Source: Nesterenkonia pannonica (GTDB lineage: Bacteria > Actinomycetota > Actinomycetes > Actinomycetales > Micrococcaceae). From it: 64,000 nucleotides of DNA. Both the position numbers and the translations under genes were made by a program. The notes under the pieces were generated by a model that ran no database searches, was not told where the DNA came from, and saw only the letters and a list, made by a program, of their open reading frames with translations. Of this stretch, positions 33,853 through 43,796 are shown piece after piece (position 1 is the stretch's first letter; the number at the start of each line of letters is the position of its first letter). Where the stretch lies: NCBI RefSeq assembly GCF_019575955.1, contig NZ_CP080575.1, positions 1 to 64,000 on the forward strand, given 5' to 3'.

Positions 33853-34519
33853 TTCTTAGCCCCTGGCTCTTGGATGCGGTCGATTTCCCGGCGTTGGACG
33901 ACTTGCGCGTCGTGCTGCCGGTGCCGCTCTTGGCACGCGAGTTCGAACGGCTTCCGGAGCTGCCCGAGCGCGCCCTGCTCTGTGAGCTGCTGGAAGACTT
34001 CCTGCTCGAGGAGGCGGACCCCGTGCCGGACTTCGCCGTGGAGCGGCTGCGCTGCGAGGAGGACCTCTTCGCCGCGGGCTTCTCCTCCTCCTCGGATGAG
34101 GAGTCGTCAGCCTGGGGCTCCTCGGCCTCCTGCTGCTCCGGCTCGCTCGATTCGCTCTCCGCGCTCCTCGGAACCCTCTGGTTCAGCCTCCGCAGGCTCC
34201 TCAGCCGCGGATTCTTCCTCGCCGGAGTCAGGGCTCTTCTGCTTCAGCGAGGAATTGATGCTCTCGGTCTGCTGCTCAAGTCGGGAGCCGACCTGGCTCA
34301 GACCGGCTGATGCGACTCCCTGCACCGAACTGGCCAGACGGCCAAGTTCGGGTGAGCCCTCTCGAGGGAGCCCAACGCTTTGCTGATCTCTTCGCGCTGG
34401 CTGTACAGCTTGGAGCCGCCGACCGTCGCTGCGACGGTCAGAGCAAGTTTGAGCTTCTTGCCTCGGCCCAGCATGTAGCCGCCGAGCAGAAGTCCTGCAA
34501 CTTTCGCTTTGTTGCCCAT
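33849..34519 (-). CDS. Gas-vesicle cluster protein with glycine-rich helix and basic tail (GvpY position)
   Basis: First gene of the gvp operon. MGNKAKVAGLLLGGYMLGRG, KKLKLALTVAATVGG and KLYSQREEISKALGSLER form an amphipathic N-terminus; a coiled stretch LARLASSVQGVASAGLSQVG follows, then an acidic segment (GEEESAAEEPAEAEPEGSEE) and a long Ser/Lys/Arg-rich tail (KSGTGSASSSRKSSSSSQSR, KSGTGSTTRKSSNAGKSTAS). Similar proteins in Streptomyces clusters are, as I recall, sometimes mis-annotated as DNA primase because of the basic tail. The end is inferred as QGAKK with a stop overlapping the next ATG, requiring one G restored near 33857. Breaks near 34345 and 34105. ATG 34519 has GGAGGG upstream. 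Confidence 0.6.
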
Positions 34520-34759
34520 AGATTTCCCTCCGTCATGCGCTGACCAGCGCTAGGAACCTGCGTGAAGTGTTCTGGATTACATCTTTCCGACACGCTAGGG
34601 GCGTCAGCTGGAACAAAACATGAGGTTTTCTGATCGCCACGTGGATGCGCCGCGGCCAGTATCCTGGGCTCTGCACAGGAAGAATCATGGCCTGAAGAAC
34701 ACCCGGGAACCCACGATGAGGCACATGACCCCGTTCTCGAGCGGAGGAGGAGCATCACC

Positions 34760-35339
34760 ATGAGCGGCATCCACCCCCAAGACCTGCTCCAGGTGCAGGA
34801 CGCTGCGGAGCAGACCGTGCTGATCGACGTCCGATCGGCCGCAGAGTTCGAGAGTGTGCGCATTCCCGGCTCGCACAGCCTTCCTCTGGACCTCCTGCAG
34901 CAGAGGCCTGACGCGGTGGCAGCGAACCTTCCCGCCGGAAGTGTGCTGCTCTGCCAATCCGGCGTGCGCAGCCAGCAGGCGCTGACTGCGGTCTCGGCAG
35001 CGGGAGGGGCGACGCGCAGGTGCTCGTCGGAGGCATCAATGCGTATGAGGACGCCGGGGAAGCTCCTCCGCGGTCGCAGCACCTGGTCCATGGAGCGCCA
35101 AGTGCGGATGGCCGCGGGCAGCCTGGTGGCGGCTTGGCGTGCTGGGAGGTCGCCTCATCCATCCGAAGCTCACATGGCTTTCGTTCGGGGTGGGCTCCGG
35201 CCTCATCTTCGCCGCCGCATCGAACACCTGCGGCATGGCATACGCGCTCAGCCGCATGCCGTGGAACAGAGCCGAGAGGGTGCCCACCCTCGACTCCGCC
35301 CTCGCGAGCATCGCCGAGACGCCGCCCTCGACTCCCTGA
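34760..35339 (+). CDS. Rhodanese domain protein with C-terminal DUF2892 membrane segment (YgaP-like)
   Basis: The N-terminal rhodanese domain contains VLIDVRSAAEFESVRIPGSH and the active-site loop LLCQSGVRS with the sulfur-carrying cysteine. It ends VLVGGINAYEDAG. After a break near 35010 and another near 35130 the chain reads RQVRMAAGSLVLGG, a membrane hairpin LTWLSFGVGSGLIFAAASNT, then CGMAYALSRMPWNR: the DUF2892 module with its conserved Cys and MPWN motif. This is the YgaP architecture, a membrane-anchored sulfurtransferase. The CstR-like gene 142 bp downstream suggests a persulfide-responsive unit. Confidence 0.85.
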
Positions 35340-35481
35340 ACCGATCGGCGCTCACGGCCGCGCATCGGGAACGCCGCCGGGACGGCTTCGAAGAGGACAC
35401 GCGTGGCAGGATGCTGCCACGCAGGGCTCGTGGGATCATTGTGCTCCCCACGGCCGTTCCACAATCTCCGGAGGATCATCG

Positions 35482-35759
35482 GTGCGCAGCGCAGACGCAG
35501 AGACCCAGCGCAAGATCGTCAACAGGCTTAAGCGCGCCCGAGGTCAGCTCGACTCGGTGATCAGCGCGGTGGAGGGCGGCGGCTCCTGCCGCGATGTGGT
35601 CACCCAGCTCGCTGCGGTATCCACCGCCCTGGACCGGTAGGCTTTCTGGTGGTCTCGGGCGCGATGCAGTACTGCATCGCTGAGCCTGATAAGGCAGCTG
35701 AGGACGAGGACGGGCTGACCGTCGAGGAGTTGGAGAAGCTGTTCCTCACCCTGTCTTGA
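35482..35759 (+). CDS. cstR: CsoR/CstR-family (DUF156) transcriptional regulator
   Basis: About 92 residues after restoring a base near 35638. The helical bundle reads VNRLKRARGQLDSVISAVEG, GGSCRDVVTQLAAVSTALDR, AGFLVVSGAMQYCIAE. There are two cysteines, in GSCRD and MQYCI. Copper CsoR proteins need a His four residues before the second Cys; here that position is not His (GAMQYC), which fits the persulfide sensor CstR. With the rhodanese gene just upstream this suggests sulfide/persulfide control. The CTTAAG at 35525-35530 is genuine here because RLKRARGQL is the family motif. GTG 35482 follows GGAGGATCATC. Confidence 0.8.
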
Positions 35760-35887
35760 GCTCCCGTCGTCGAAGCAGGGCAGCCGCACGCCCGGTTGCG
35801 CCCAGACTGCCTCGACAGGGTGCGAACACAATGCGCATCGAGCTCCCGCCGCGAGCTTGCGGAGGACGCTAGACTCAGTTGCGACGC

Positions 35888-37019
35888 ATGAGCCTGGCGC
35901 CCTTTTGTGCCTCAGACCCGGGGAGACTGGATGTTCGAGCTGTGAGGAGAGCCCCTTCAGCTGCGACCGACGGCGAGTCCGGGTCCCGCATTCAGGCTCT
36001 GGACGCCGCCCGAGGGCTGGCCATAGTCGGCATGATCGCAGTCAACGTGGGGCCCCTCGACGGCACATCGTTCTGGGACTCGCTCTACCGTCTCCCCACG
36101 GACGGGCATCTCTCCTCTTCATCGTCCTGGGCGGCATCGGCTTCACACTCATCACCCGCCGGGCGAGGTCCGGTCACCTCAGGATCCCCTGGGGAACGTT
36201 CCTGTATCGCAGCGGCCTCCTGCTGCTCCTCGGCCTGCTGCTCCAAGAGCTGGACCACGGTGTCCGGGTCATCCTGACCAGCTATGCCGCTCTCTTTCTT
36301 CTGGGACTGCCGCTGGTAAGAGTAAGCAGCAGGGTGCTTCTTGCGCTGGTTACACCAGCGTGGCCCTCGGCCCGTTGGCATGGATCGTCATTCACGATGA
36401 CCATCCGACCGGCTTCAAGCGCGAACCGATCACCGCAGACCAGCCCGCCCTTGAGATAGTGGCCGACATCCTGGTGACCGGACCCTACCCCGTGGCGGTA
36501 TGGGCCGCACCCTTTCTGCTGGGCATGTGGCTCGGCCGACTGAACCTGCGGGACCCCCGCGTCAGCCTGCGCCTGATTGTCTGGGGCGGACTGACAGCCG
36601 TGTCCGCCCGCGCTGCATCTGCGCTGCTCATTCGGGCCCTCGGCGAACCGTCCAGCCACAATGACTGGCAGAGGCTGGTCAGCGATGTCGCCCACTCCGA
36701 AATGCCTCTATGGGTGATCGGCGGCACAGGCTCCGCCGTCTTCGTTCTCGGCCTCTGTCTCAGAGTTCCGACGTGGAATCGGCCCTGGCTGTCTCCCCTC
36801 ACCTCACTGGGGCGTCTCGCGCTGACCGCCTACGCAGCGCACCTGGTGGTGCTGGCCCTGCTCGTGAGACCAGGCCCTGAGGGACTTGCGGCTGGGGCCG
36901 CCGCGACTGCGCTGCTGTGCGGCGCGCTCATGCTCTTTGCCGTGATCTGGCTGCGCGTGATGCAGAGGGGGCCTCTCGAAGCGCTGCTCAGGCTCCCGAG
37001 ACAGGCCAAGGCCCCATAG
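35888..37019 (+). CDS. DUF418/DUF1624-type multi-pass membrane protein
   Basis: Starts with an unconserved N-terminus, then RIQALDAARGLAIVGMIAVN, the hallmark of the acyltransferase-like DUF418/DUF1624 proteins (first helix RxxxLDxLRGxAIxGM). Further helices: LLFIVLGGIGFTLITRRARS, FLYRSGLLLLLGLLLQEL, LTSYAALFLLGLPLVRV, APFLLGMWLGRLNLRD, VFVLGLCLRV and LTAYAAHLVVLALLV. About 377 residues; breaks near 36105 and 36340. Homologues are thought to modify envelope glycans, but no reaction is established. The 170 bp that follow, up to the tRNA, show nothing I can support. Confidence 0.75.
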
Positions 37020-37187
37020 CACCCCGCGCGGCAGGACTCGAAGAAACAGGCTGCGGAGGCCGCACGGACGGCCGGAAAGAAGCAGCCTGCCGAGCCCAGC
37101 CCTCGTCAGGCGACCTAGACACACCGACCGGCTCACCAAGACCGGTGCGGCAGACAGCGCATGCGCACCGACGAAGGCTTCGCTTGT

Positions 37188-37259
37188 GCCCCAGACAGGA
37201 TTCGAACCTGTGACACCCGCTTTAGGAGAGCGGTGCTCTATCCCCTGAGCTACTGAGGC
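37188..37259 (-). tRNA. tRNA-Arg (anticodon CCT)
   Basis: Cloverleaf on the minus strand: acceptor GCCTCAG/CTGGGGC (one G-T pair), D arm GCTCAGGGGATAGAGC, anticodon stem CCGCT/AGCGG around loop CTCCTAA (anticodon CCT, reads AGG), variable GTGTC and T arm ACAGGTTCGAATCCTGT. CCA is not encoded. Confidence 0.95.
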
Positions 37260-37349
37260 GGGGCGCGACCATCCTACCTCTCATCGACGTGTGACCCCAC
37301 GTGAAGGGGCTGTAACACTGCCATTACACATCACCCCTACTCTTGAAGA

Positions 37350-38162
37350 ATGATTGAACAATCTTCGTCGCACGGGGGCGTGTGACCCTGGTGGGCGCAG
37401 GGCCGGGCGCGGCCGACCTGATGACGGTCCGGGCTGTGCGAGCCCTGCAGTCGGCCGATGTGGTCTTCTATGACCGGCTTGCCCCTACCGACGCGCTGCG
37501 CGAATGGGCTCCGCAGGCACGGCTGTTCGACGTGGGGAAGCGTCCGGGGCATCACCGGGTGACGCAGGAGAATATTCACAGCATGATGCTCTCCTCGGCC
37601 AGCACGGGCCAGCATGTGGTCCGCCTCAAGGGCGGAGATCCGTTCGTCTTCGGCAGAGGGTGCGAGGAGGTCGCGGCCTGCAGGGAGGTAAGCGTTCCCG
37701 TCACCGTCGTTCCGGGGTGACCTCGGCGATCTCTGTGCTTAAGCAGCCGCCGGGATACCCGTGACCGCTCGCAACGTCACACGCACCTTCACCGTGATCT
37801 CGGGGCACGATCCGCTCAGCGAGGACGAGCTCTCCGGGCTGGTCTCCCTCGGCGGCACTGCCGTCATTCTGATGGGCGTGGGAACGCTCGGGAACACGCT
37901 CACCGGACTCCACCGCATGGGGATGAGCCCCACAACGCCGGTCGCCGTGGTGGAGCGCGGCTTCAGCGACGAGCAGCGTGTGCTCATCGACGGTTCAGCG
38001 AACATGATCGCGACCGCTGCCGCAGCGAAGATCCGACCCCCTGCCGTGCTCGTCGTGGGCGAAGTGGTCAGCCTCGCGGCAGCCAGCGACGACGAAGGAC
38101 GTGCCGTGCTGAACCCTGACAACGCCCTCTCAGAGCTTCGCGCCATGGCGAACCAGAGCTGA
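37350..38162 (+). CDS. cobA: Uroporphyrinogen-III C-methyltransferase
   Basis: SAM-dependent methylase making precorrin-2 for siroheme or cobalamin. VTLVGAGPGAADLMTVRAVR is the SAM-binding loop; DVVFYDRLAPTDALREWAPQ, GKRPGHHRVTQENIH and VVRLKGGDPFVFGRGCEE follow. GTAAGC at 37689 restored to GCCGGC gives REAGVPVTVVPG and GCTTAAGC at 37737-37744 restored gives ISVPAAAGIPVT, both canonical. The second half contains FTVISGHD, GTAVILMGVGTLGNTLTGLH and PVAVVERGFSDEQR. About 271 residues. ATG 37350 requires one G restored near 37375. Convergent with cspA across a shared terminator. Confidence 0.92.
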
Positions 38163-38194
38163 TGCGGACCGCCGGAAAAATCCTCCGGACATGG

Positions 38195-38230
38195 CTGTGG
38201 CCCCTGATCCGTGAAGATCAGGGGCCACAG
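38195..38230. terminator. Bidirectional terminator between cobA and cspA
   Basis: Perfect 15-bp inverted repeat (CTGTGGCCCCTGATC and complement) with a 6-base loop, between two converging genes. A shorter CCGGA/TCCGG hairpin lies just before it at 38172-38188. Confidence 0.85.
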
Positions 38231-38273
38231 TATGCGTCAGGCTGCTAGCGCCTGATCATCGCTGCTCTGCGGA

Positions 38274-38476
38274 TCAGAGCGGGCTGACGTTCTCAGCCTG
38301 CAGACCCTTGGGTCCGCGGGCAGTCTCGAACTCAACCTGCTGGTTCTCCTCGAGCGAGCGGAAGCCTGAGCTGTTGATCGCGCTGAAGTGCACGAACACG
38401 TCGTCGGAGCCGTCCTGGGGGCGATGAAGCCGTAGCCCTTTTCGGCGTTGAACCATTTAACTGTGCCAGTGGCCAT
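38274..38476 (-). CDS. cspA: Cold-shock protein CspA
   Basis: A 67-residue single-stranded nucleic-acid binding protein: [63 protein letters not shown]-1 (KGYGFI) and RNP-2 (VFVHF) are both present. A C/G-run loss near 38420 splits the frame. The 200-bp region upstream has no gene and probably holds the long 5' leader typical of csp mRNAs; I see no defined structure in it. Confidence 0.95.
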
Positions 38477-38676
38477 GGTGTTTCCTTACTGCTGTTTCTC
38501 TTGCACCGATGAGTTCACGGCGCATTTCTCCCGCAGGCCTGGCTAAGCTCGCAGGAGAGGTGCTTCGGCCACTAACAGGTTCTGCAAATGACGTACTGCA
38601 TGAGAGTCTACGCGAGAACGGGGCCCGAAGATAGCCCGGACCCCGTTCTGACGCTCCCACTGGCCGCAATCGGCCC

Positions 38677-41055
38677 CTAAGCGGCTACGCCAACCTCGAT
38701 CTGATGGTTGATTGTGGTGCGCTCCGAGCCGGTCGACGGAACGAAGCGGACCATCATGGCCTTGAACCCAGGAGTGTTGGACTCTCGAGCCTTCAGGTCG
38801 CGGTGGACCAGAGCGTTCGCCTCCGGGTAGTACGCCGCCACGCAGCCGCGGGCCGTCGGGTACTCCACCAGGGTGAACTGGTTGGCGCGGCGCTCCTCAC
38901 CGTCGAACACGGAGATGACGTCGACGACTTCGCGGTGCTGGTAGCCTACCGCCTTCAGATCATCCGGGTGGATGAGGATGACGCGGCGCCCGCCCTTGAT
39001 CCCGCGGTAACGGTCGTCAAGGCCGTAGAAGGTGGTGTTGTACTGGTCGTGGGACCGCATGGTCTGCAGCACCAGGTGGCCCTCCGGGGCTTGAGGTACT
39101 CCATCTCCCGCACGGTGAACGACGCCCGCCCATCCTCTGTGGCGAACTGCCGGTGATCCCGCGGGGGTTCGGCAGCACGAAGCCGTACTTCTGCCGGATT
39201 CGCTTATTGAAGTCCTGCGTACCGGGGATCACACGCGAGGCGTGGTCACGGATGACGTCGTAGTCGTCTGCCATGGCCTGCCAGTCGATCTCATGGTCGG
39301 CGTCATCCTTGAAGATGGCCTGGGCCATCCCCGCAAGGATCGCCTACTCGGACAGCAGGTGGTCCGAGACGGGCTCGAGCTACCCTGGGTGGAGGAGACC
39401 ACGGACATCGAGTTCTCCACCGAGAGGAACTGCCTTCCGCCGGGGTGCTTGTCATCCCGGTCGGAGCGCCCAAGGGTGGGGAGAATGATGCTCGTCTTGC
39501 CGTGGGTCACATGCGAGCGGTTCGGCTTGGTCGAGATGTGCACCGTGAGACCGGTGTTCTTCAGGCCGTCCTCCATGATCGCGGTGTCCGAGTTGGCCAT
39601 GGCAAGGTTGCCGCCGAGGGAGACGAAGACGTCGACATTGCCCTCTGCCATTGCGTACATCGTGTGTGTGGAGTCATGCCCCTCTTCGCGCGGAGAGACG
39701 ATCCCGAACTCTGCGTCGAGCGCCTGCAGGAAGTCCTCCTTGGGCTTCTCCCAGATGCCGAAGGTCCGGTCCCCCTGCACGTTGGAGTGGCCTCGGACGG
39801 GGCACGCCCCGGCGCCCGGCTTGCCGAAGTTGCCCTGCATCAGCAGCAGGTTCACGATCTCCTTGATGGTGTCCACCGAGTGGGGCTGCTGGGTGATGCC
39901 CAGCGCCCAGCAGAAGATCGTGGCCTTGGACTTGGCGAGCAGATCGCCGATCTTCTCGATCTCCGCCCGCTCGAGGCCCGTCGCCTCCTCGACCTCAGCC
40001 CAGTCGAGCCTCAGCGCGCGCGGCCTTGTAGTCCTCCCAGCCCTTGGTGGACTGCTCGAGGAAGTCGCGGTCCAGGACCGACCTGGGGTTCTCCTCCTCC
40101 TTCTTCAGGAGAAGGTGGCCCAGAGCCTGGAGCAGAGCCTGGTCGCCGCCCACCTTGATCTGCAGGTACTCGTCGGAGATCTTGTCGCCGGTCAGAACTT
40201 TGTGGGACTGAAGCGGGTGCTCCATGGGCGCCTGTGGGTCCTTGAACTTCATCAGGCCAGCCTCTGGCAGCGGGTTCACCGAGACCACCTTGCCGCCGCG
40301 GTGACGAGCCTTGGCCAGCGAGCCCAGCATGCGGGGGTGGTTGGTCCCGGGGTTCTGACCGATGACGAAGATCAGCTCGGAGTTCTCGATGTCCTCCAAC
40401 GAGACAGTGCCCTTGCCGATGCCGATGGTGGGGTTCATCGCTGTGCCGGAGGACTCGTGGCACATGTTCGAGCAGTCAGGGAGGTTGTTGGTGCCCAAGG
40501 AGCGCGCCATCAGCTGGAACATGAACGCCGTCTCGTTCGGTGTGCGGCCCGAAGTGTAGAACACCGACCGCTCCGGAGTGGTCGCCCGGATGTGCTCACC
40601 GATGGTCTCGAAGGCCTCATCCCAGGAGATGGGCTTGTAGTGGGTCTCCCCTCGCGAATGATCATCGGGTGGGTGATGCGCCCTGACTGGCCCAGCCAGT
40701 ACTCCGTCTTCTTGTCCAGCTCAGAGATGGAGTGCTGCGCCCACCATTCCGGCGGGCAGATCCTCTTGGTGTGCTCCTCGGCGAGAGCCTTCGCGCCGTT
40801 CTCGCAGAACTCGACCTGCTTGCGGTCGCCTGTGATGGATTCGGGCCACGCACAGCCGGGGCAGTCCACACCCTTGTCCTGGTTGACGCGGTAGAAGTTG
40901 CCCACGGTGCGGCGCACACCGCCGTGGAAGAGGCTTCGCTTGAAGGACACCTGCACCGCCTTCAGCCCAGCGGCAGAATCCTTCTTGGGTGAGATCTTGA
41001 GATTGTTCTCGTCAATGTCTTTGAAATTGGCTATGCGGCCGCGAACGTCGTTCAT
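38677..41055 (-). CDS. Formate-dehydrogenase-like molybdopterin oxidoreductase alpha subunit (YdeP/FdhF type)
   Basis: Bis-MGD molybdoenzyme of about 793 residues. The N-terminus carries GVDCPGCAWPES and later VEFCENGAKA, the reduced cysteine pattern of the YdeP-like subgroup. Next come WDEAFETIGEHIRATTPERS, VFYTSGRTPNETAFMFQLMA, NLPDCSNMCHESSGTAMNPT, VIGQNPGTNHPRMLGSLAKA and GACPVRGHSNVQGDRTFGI. The C-terminal cofactor domain reads NTTFYGLDDRYRGIKGGRRV, MNPDD-like LIHPDDLKAVGYQH and KARESNTPGFKAMMVRFVP. No separate iron-sulfur or cytochrome subunit follows, as usual for this subgroup. FdhD, MoeA and an OFA transporter are adjacent, which supports a formate or oxalate role, though activity is unproven for many members. 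Breaks near 40650, 40010, 39345 and 39150. Confidence 0.88.
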
Positions 41056-41124
41056 GGGGTGCGCTCATCCTTCACAGTGGGCTGAGATGTTCGTGGTTGA
41101 TCGGACTTCATCGTATCGAGCGCC

Positions 41125-42072
41125 TCATACGGGAGCATTCACGCGGCGTTCAGGGTCCCCGGCAGCCGCGGCGGACGCCTGCCGCACCGGAGGCTGCGCG
41201 TCCGGCTCCGCCTCCTCCTCAGCATCGAGGTCCATGATCCGCTCCGGATGGGTGTAGACGTTGATGGTCTTCCCTCGGGAGAAGCCTGCAAGCGTGATCC
41301 CGGCGCGGTCGGCCAGGTCCACCGCGAGAGAGGACGGCGCCCCCACTGCGGACAGCAGCTCGACGCTTAAACCAGTGCGGCCTTCTGCACAAGCTCGAAG
41401 CTGGCACGCCCGGAGACCTGAAGAGCCGTCCCTCGCAGCGGAAGCCTGTCCTCCATGAGCCCCCAGCCGACCACTTTGTCGACTGCGTTGTGGCGCCCGA
41501 CGTCCTCCCGCAGGCACAGCAGCTCCCCGGCGGCGCTGAAGAGCCCCGCAGCATGAACGCCGCCCGTCTTGGAGAAGAGCGCCTGCGAATCGCGGAGGGC
41601 GTCCGGAAGATCGAGCAGCTGCTCCGCCGATATGCGAAGCTCGCTGGAGGTGCTTATGGCGGGAAGGGTCTTCTCGACCGCGTCGATGCTCGTCGTCCCG
41701 CAGATTCCGCAGGCTGAGGTGGTGGTGACGTTGCGCTTGCCGGACAGAGCCGCCTGCGCGGCCAAATGATCGAGTCCGACATCGATGACGTTGTACGTCT
41801 GATTCCCGAACTCATCCTCTCCTGAGCAGTAGCGCAGCCCTCGCAGCTGCTCAGCGGCAGCAACCAGTCCTTCAGAGACCATGAAGCCATGGCGAGCTCA
41901 AAATCGTTGCCGGGGTGCGCATCGTGACCGAGAACGACTCGCCTCCCACGCGCAGCTCAAGCGGCTCCTCGACGGCGAGGGAGTCGAGCTTGGTGCGGTG
42001 GCTGGCGGTGTCCTCGCCCTCGGGGGCGCGGATGACGCGGGTTACGCGTTTGCGCTGGATCAGTCGGCCCAT
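41125..42072 (-). CDS. fdhD: Formate dehydrogenase accessory sulfurtransferase FdhD
   Basis: FdhD passes sulfur from a cysteine desulfurase to the molybdenum cofactor of formate dehydrogenase. The N-terminus [39 protein letters not shown] and [12 protein letters not shown] are typical; [13 protein letters not shown] is the CxxC sulfur-transfer loop. Then [33 protein letters not shown] and [16 protein letters not shown]. At 41365-41372 GCTTAAAC restored to GCCGGC gives [21 protein letters not shown] ~35-residue acidic tail ends the protein. Its start overlaps the moeA stop as TGATG. Confidence 0.93.
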
Positions 42073-43272
42073 CACTGCTCCTCAGGAATATGGCGTAGAG
42101 GGGTGAACGCCCCGGGGACCTGCAAACATTCCGCCGACCTTCCTGGATCCACTCCCTCAGGCGGAACGAGCGCGAACAGCTCGGCCTCAGCCAGGCCGCG
42201 CATCATGTGGGATTTGCTGTGCCCGGCGGCGCGGATGCCGTCGGGGTCCTGCGCACCGGCAGAACTCTTAGGCCGCGGCGCGCACCGGTGAGCTGCTCCG
42301 CTGCGGTGAGTTCGATGCTGGGCTCCGCCCGTCCGGCCAGTGCCGCCAGCAGAGGGGCGCCCAGTGCGGCGAGGGCGGCGAAGCCTACCAGAGGGTTGCC
42401 GGGCAGTCCCAGAATCCAACGCTCCCCAATCTGGCAAGAAGGGCAGGATGGCCGGGTCGCATGTCGACGGAATCGACGACGATGCGGGCTCCCAGCTGCT
42501 CAAGCGCCGGGCGAAGAGTGTCAGCACGCGAATGCGCGGTCCCGCCGGTGGTGATGAGCACGTCCTCCGATCCGCTGCCGAGCTCTGCTCTCATAGCGTC
42601 AACGTCGTCCCTCAGCCGCACGGAGTCGACCTGCTGGATCCCGAGGCGGCGAGCATGCCGGGCAGCGCTACCCCGAACACGTCCCGGACCTGCCCCGGCT
42701 GGGGCATCCCGGAGGTGATCACCTCCGAACCCGTGAGGATGAGACGAACAGAAGGGTTCGGATGGGCGAACAGCTCGTCGTGGTTTAGCGACTGCCGCCG
42801 CCGCGGCGCGAGCGGGCGTGATGCGCGAACCGGCCGAGAGCAGCCGGTCCCCTCCGCGGCCTCCACCCGCGGGGCCGGATGTTGCGGCCCGCATCGAGAT
42901 CCGGGGTGTGCGCCTCCGCGGTGAGGATGCTTGCGCCTTCGTCATAGGCGCTGTGCTCCTCACGCAGCACGGAGAGAGCACCCTCCGGCATCGGAGAGCC
43001 GGTCACCACTCCTGCCGCCTCACCGGGCCTCAGCGGGGAAGAATGTCTGCGGGCCCCTCCGCGCTCTGCGGAATCACCGACCAGCCCACCGCAGCCTTCG
43101 GCACGCTGACCGCCCAGCCGTCCATGGCTGAGGTCGAGACGTGCGGGATATCCAGCCGGGCAAAGACGTCTTGGGCGCAGATCAGACCCACGGCCTCCGC
43201 AAGCGGCACGCGTCGTGGCGCGATGGGCTCGGCTTCAGCCGCCAGGCGTCGTGCCTCGTGAAGGCTCAGCAT
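42072..43272 (-). CDS. moeA: Molybdopterin molybdotransferase MoeA
   Basis: Inserts molybdenum into adenylated molybdopterin. MLSLHEARRLAAEAEPIAPR, VPLAEAVGLICAQDVFARLD and IPHVSTSAMDGWAV (the SAMDG(Y/W)A motif) form the N-terminus. GEAAGVVTGSPMPEGALSVL, AGRNIRPRGG, RLILTGSEVI, EDVLITTGGTAHSRADTLRP (the TTGG motif) and LGLPGNPLVGFAALAALG follow in shifting frames. At 42784 GTTTAGC restored to GCCGGC gives AAVAGHDELF. About 400 residues. Sits between DUF6457 (12 bp upstream) and fdhD in one operon. Confidence 0.9.
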
Positions 43273-43284
43273 GATGCGCGCAGA

Positions 43285-43605
43285 TCAGCCCTCGGCGTGG
43301 CCGCGCTGCTCCAGGAGCCCTTCAGCGACGCGCGAGGCAGCGTTGAACGCCTGCTCGTAGGTAGCCTGTCCTGAAGCCTCCGCCAGACCGACCACATAGC
43401 CGATGACGTATGTGCTCACCGGAGCGGCAGGCCGAACCACCGTGTGAGCAGCCACTCCGGCGAGCTTGAGAAGCCGGTTGATGTCGATGTCAGTCTCTGG
43501 AATCTCCAGATGCTCCTTGAGCTCATCGATCCAGAGCTCAATCGATTCTTTGGTGATTTGGGACTCAGACTTCTCGGCGTTTTCGGAGTTTTCGTTCACA
43601 GACAT
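43285..43605 (-). CDS. DUF6457 domain protein
   Basis: A 106-residue acidic protein with an intact frame: ELWIDELKEHLEIPETDIDI, LLKLAGVAAHTVVRPAAPVS, TYVIGYVVGLAEASG. DUF6457 proteins accompany molybdenum cofactor genes in actinobacteria; their function is not known. First gene of the DUF6457-moeA-fdhD operon, whose promoter region is shared with the divergent OFA transporter. Confidence 0.82.
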   Translation of the reverse strand: MSVNENSENAEKSESQITKESIELWIDELKEHLEIPETDIDINRLLKLAGVAAHTVVRPAAPVSTYVIGYVVGLAEASGQATYEQAFNAASRVAEGLLEQRGHAEG

Positions 43606-43702
43606 TTCAGGTTCCTTGGAGCTTGAGACGTTCGAATGCGTGGACAGCTGCTCTAAAGGGTCTCACAGGCCTGGCTGCCGCAGCAGACGCTGGTGCTCTC
43701 TT

Positions 43703-43719
43703 TTCTACTGACAGTAGAA
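43703..43719. promoter_or_regulatory. Perfect 17-bp palindrome in the formate-block divergent promoter
   Basis: TTCTACTG-A-CAGTAGAA: 8-bp arms with a single central base, perfect, inside the 191-bp gap between DUF6457/moeA/fdhD (minus) and the OFA transporter (plus). Size and symmetry fit a dimeric repressor operator. No regulator gene lies next to it in this window. Confidence 0.6.
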
Positions 43720-43796
43720 CAATGGGCTGAATACCCGGTGATAGCGTTCAATGACTGTTCTTCCCGCACGTAACTAATATGAGGAGAGTTGCACCC

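Noticed and set aside
34520-34759. Sigma-B-like promoter before the gas-vesicle operon
   Set aside because: A GTTTTG stretch and a CCTAG-type element can be found in the 240-bp divergent region, but spacing and bases do not match a convincing consensus.
35525-35530. CTTAAG in the CstR-like gene as another GCCGGC lesion
   Set aside because: It encodes the Leu-Lys of the conserved RLKRARGQL motif in frame, so it is genuine.
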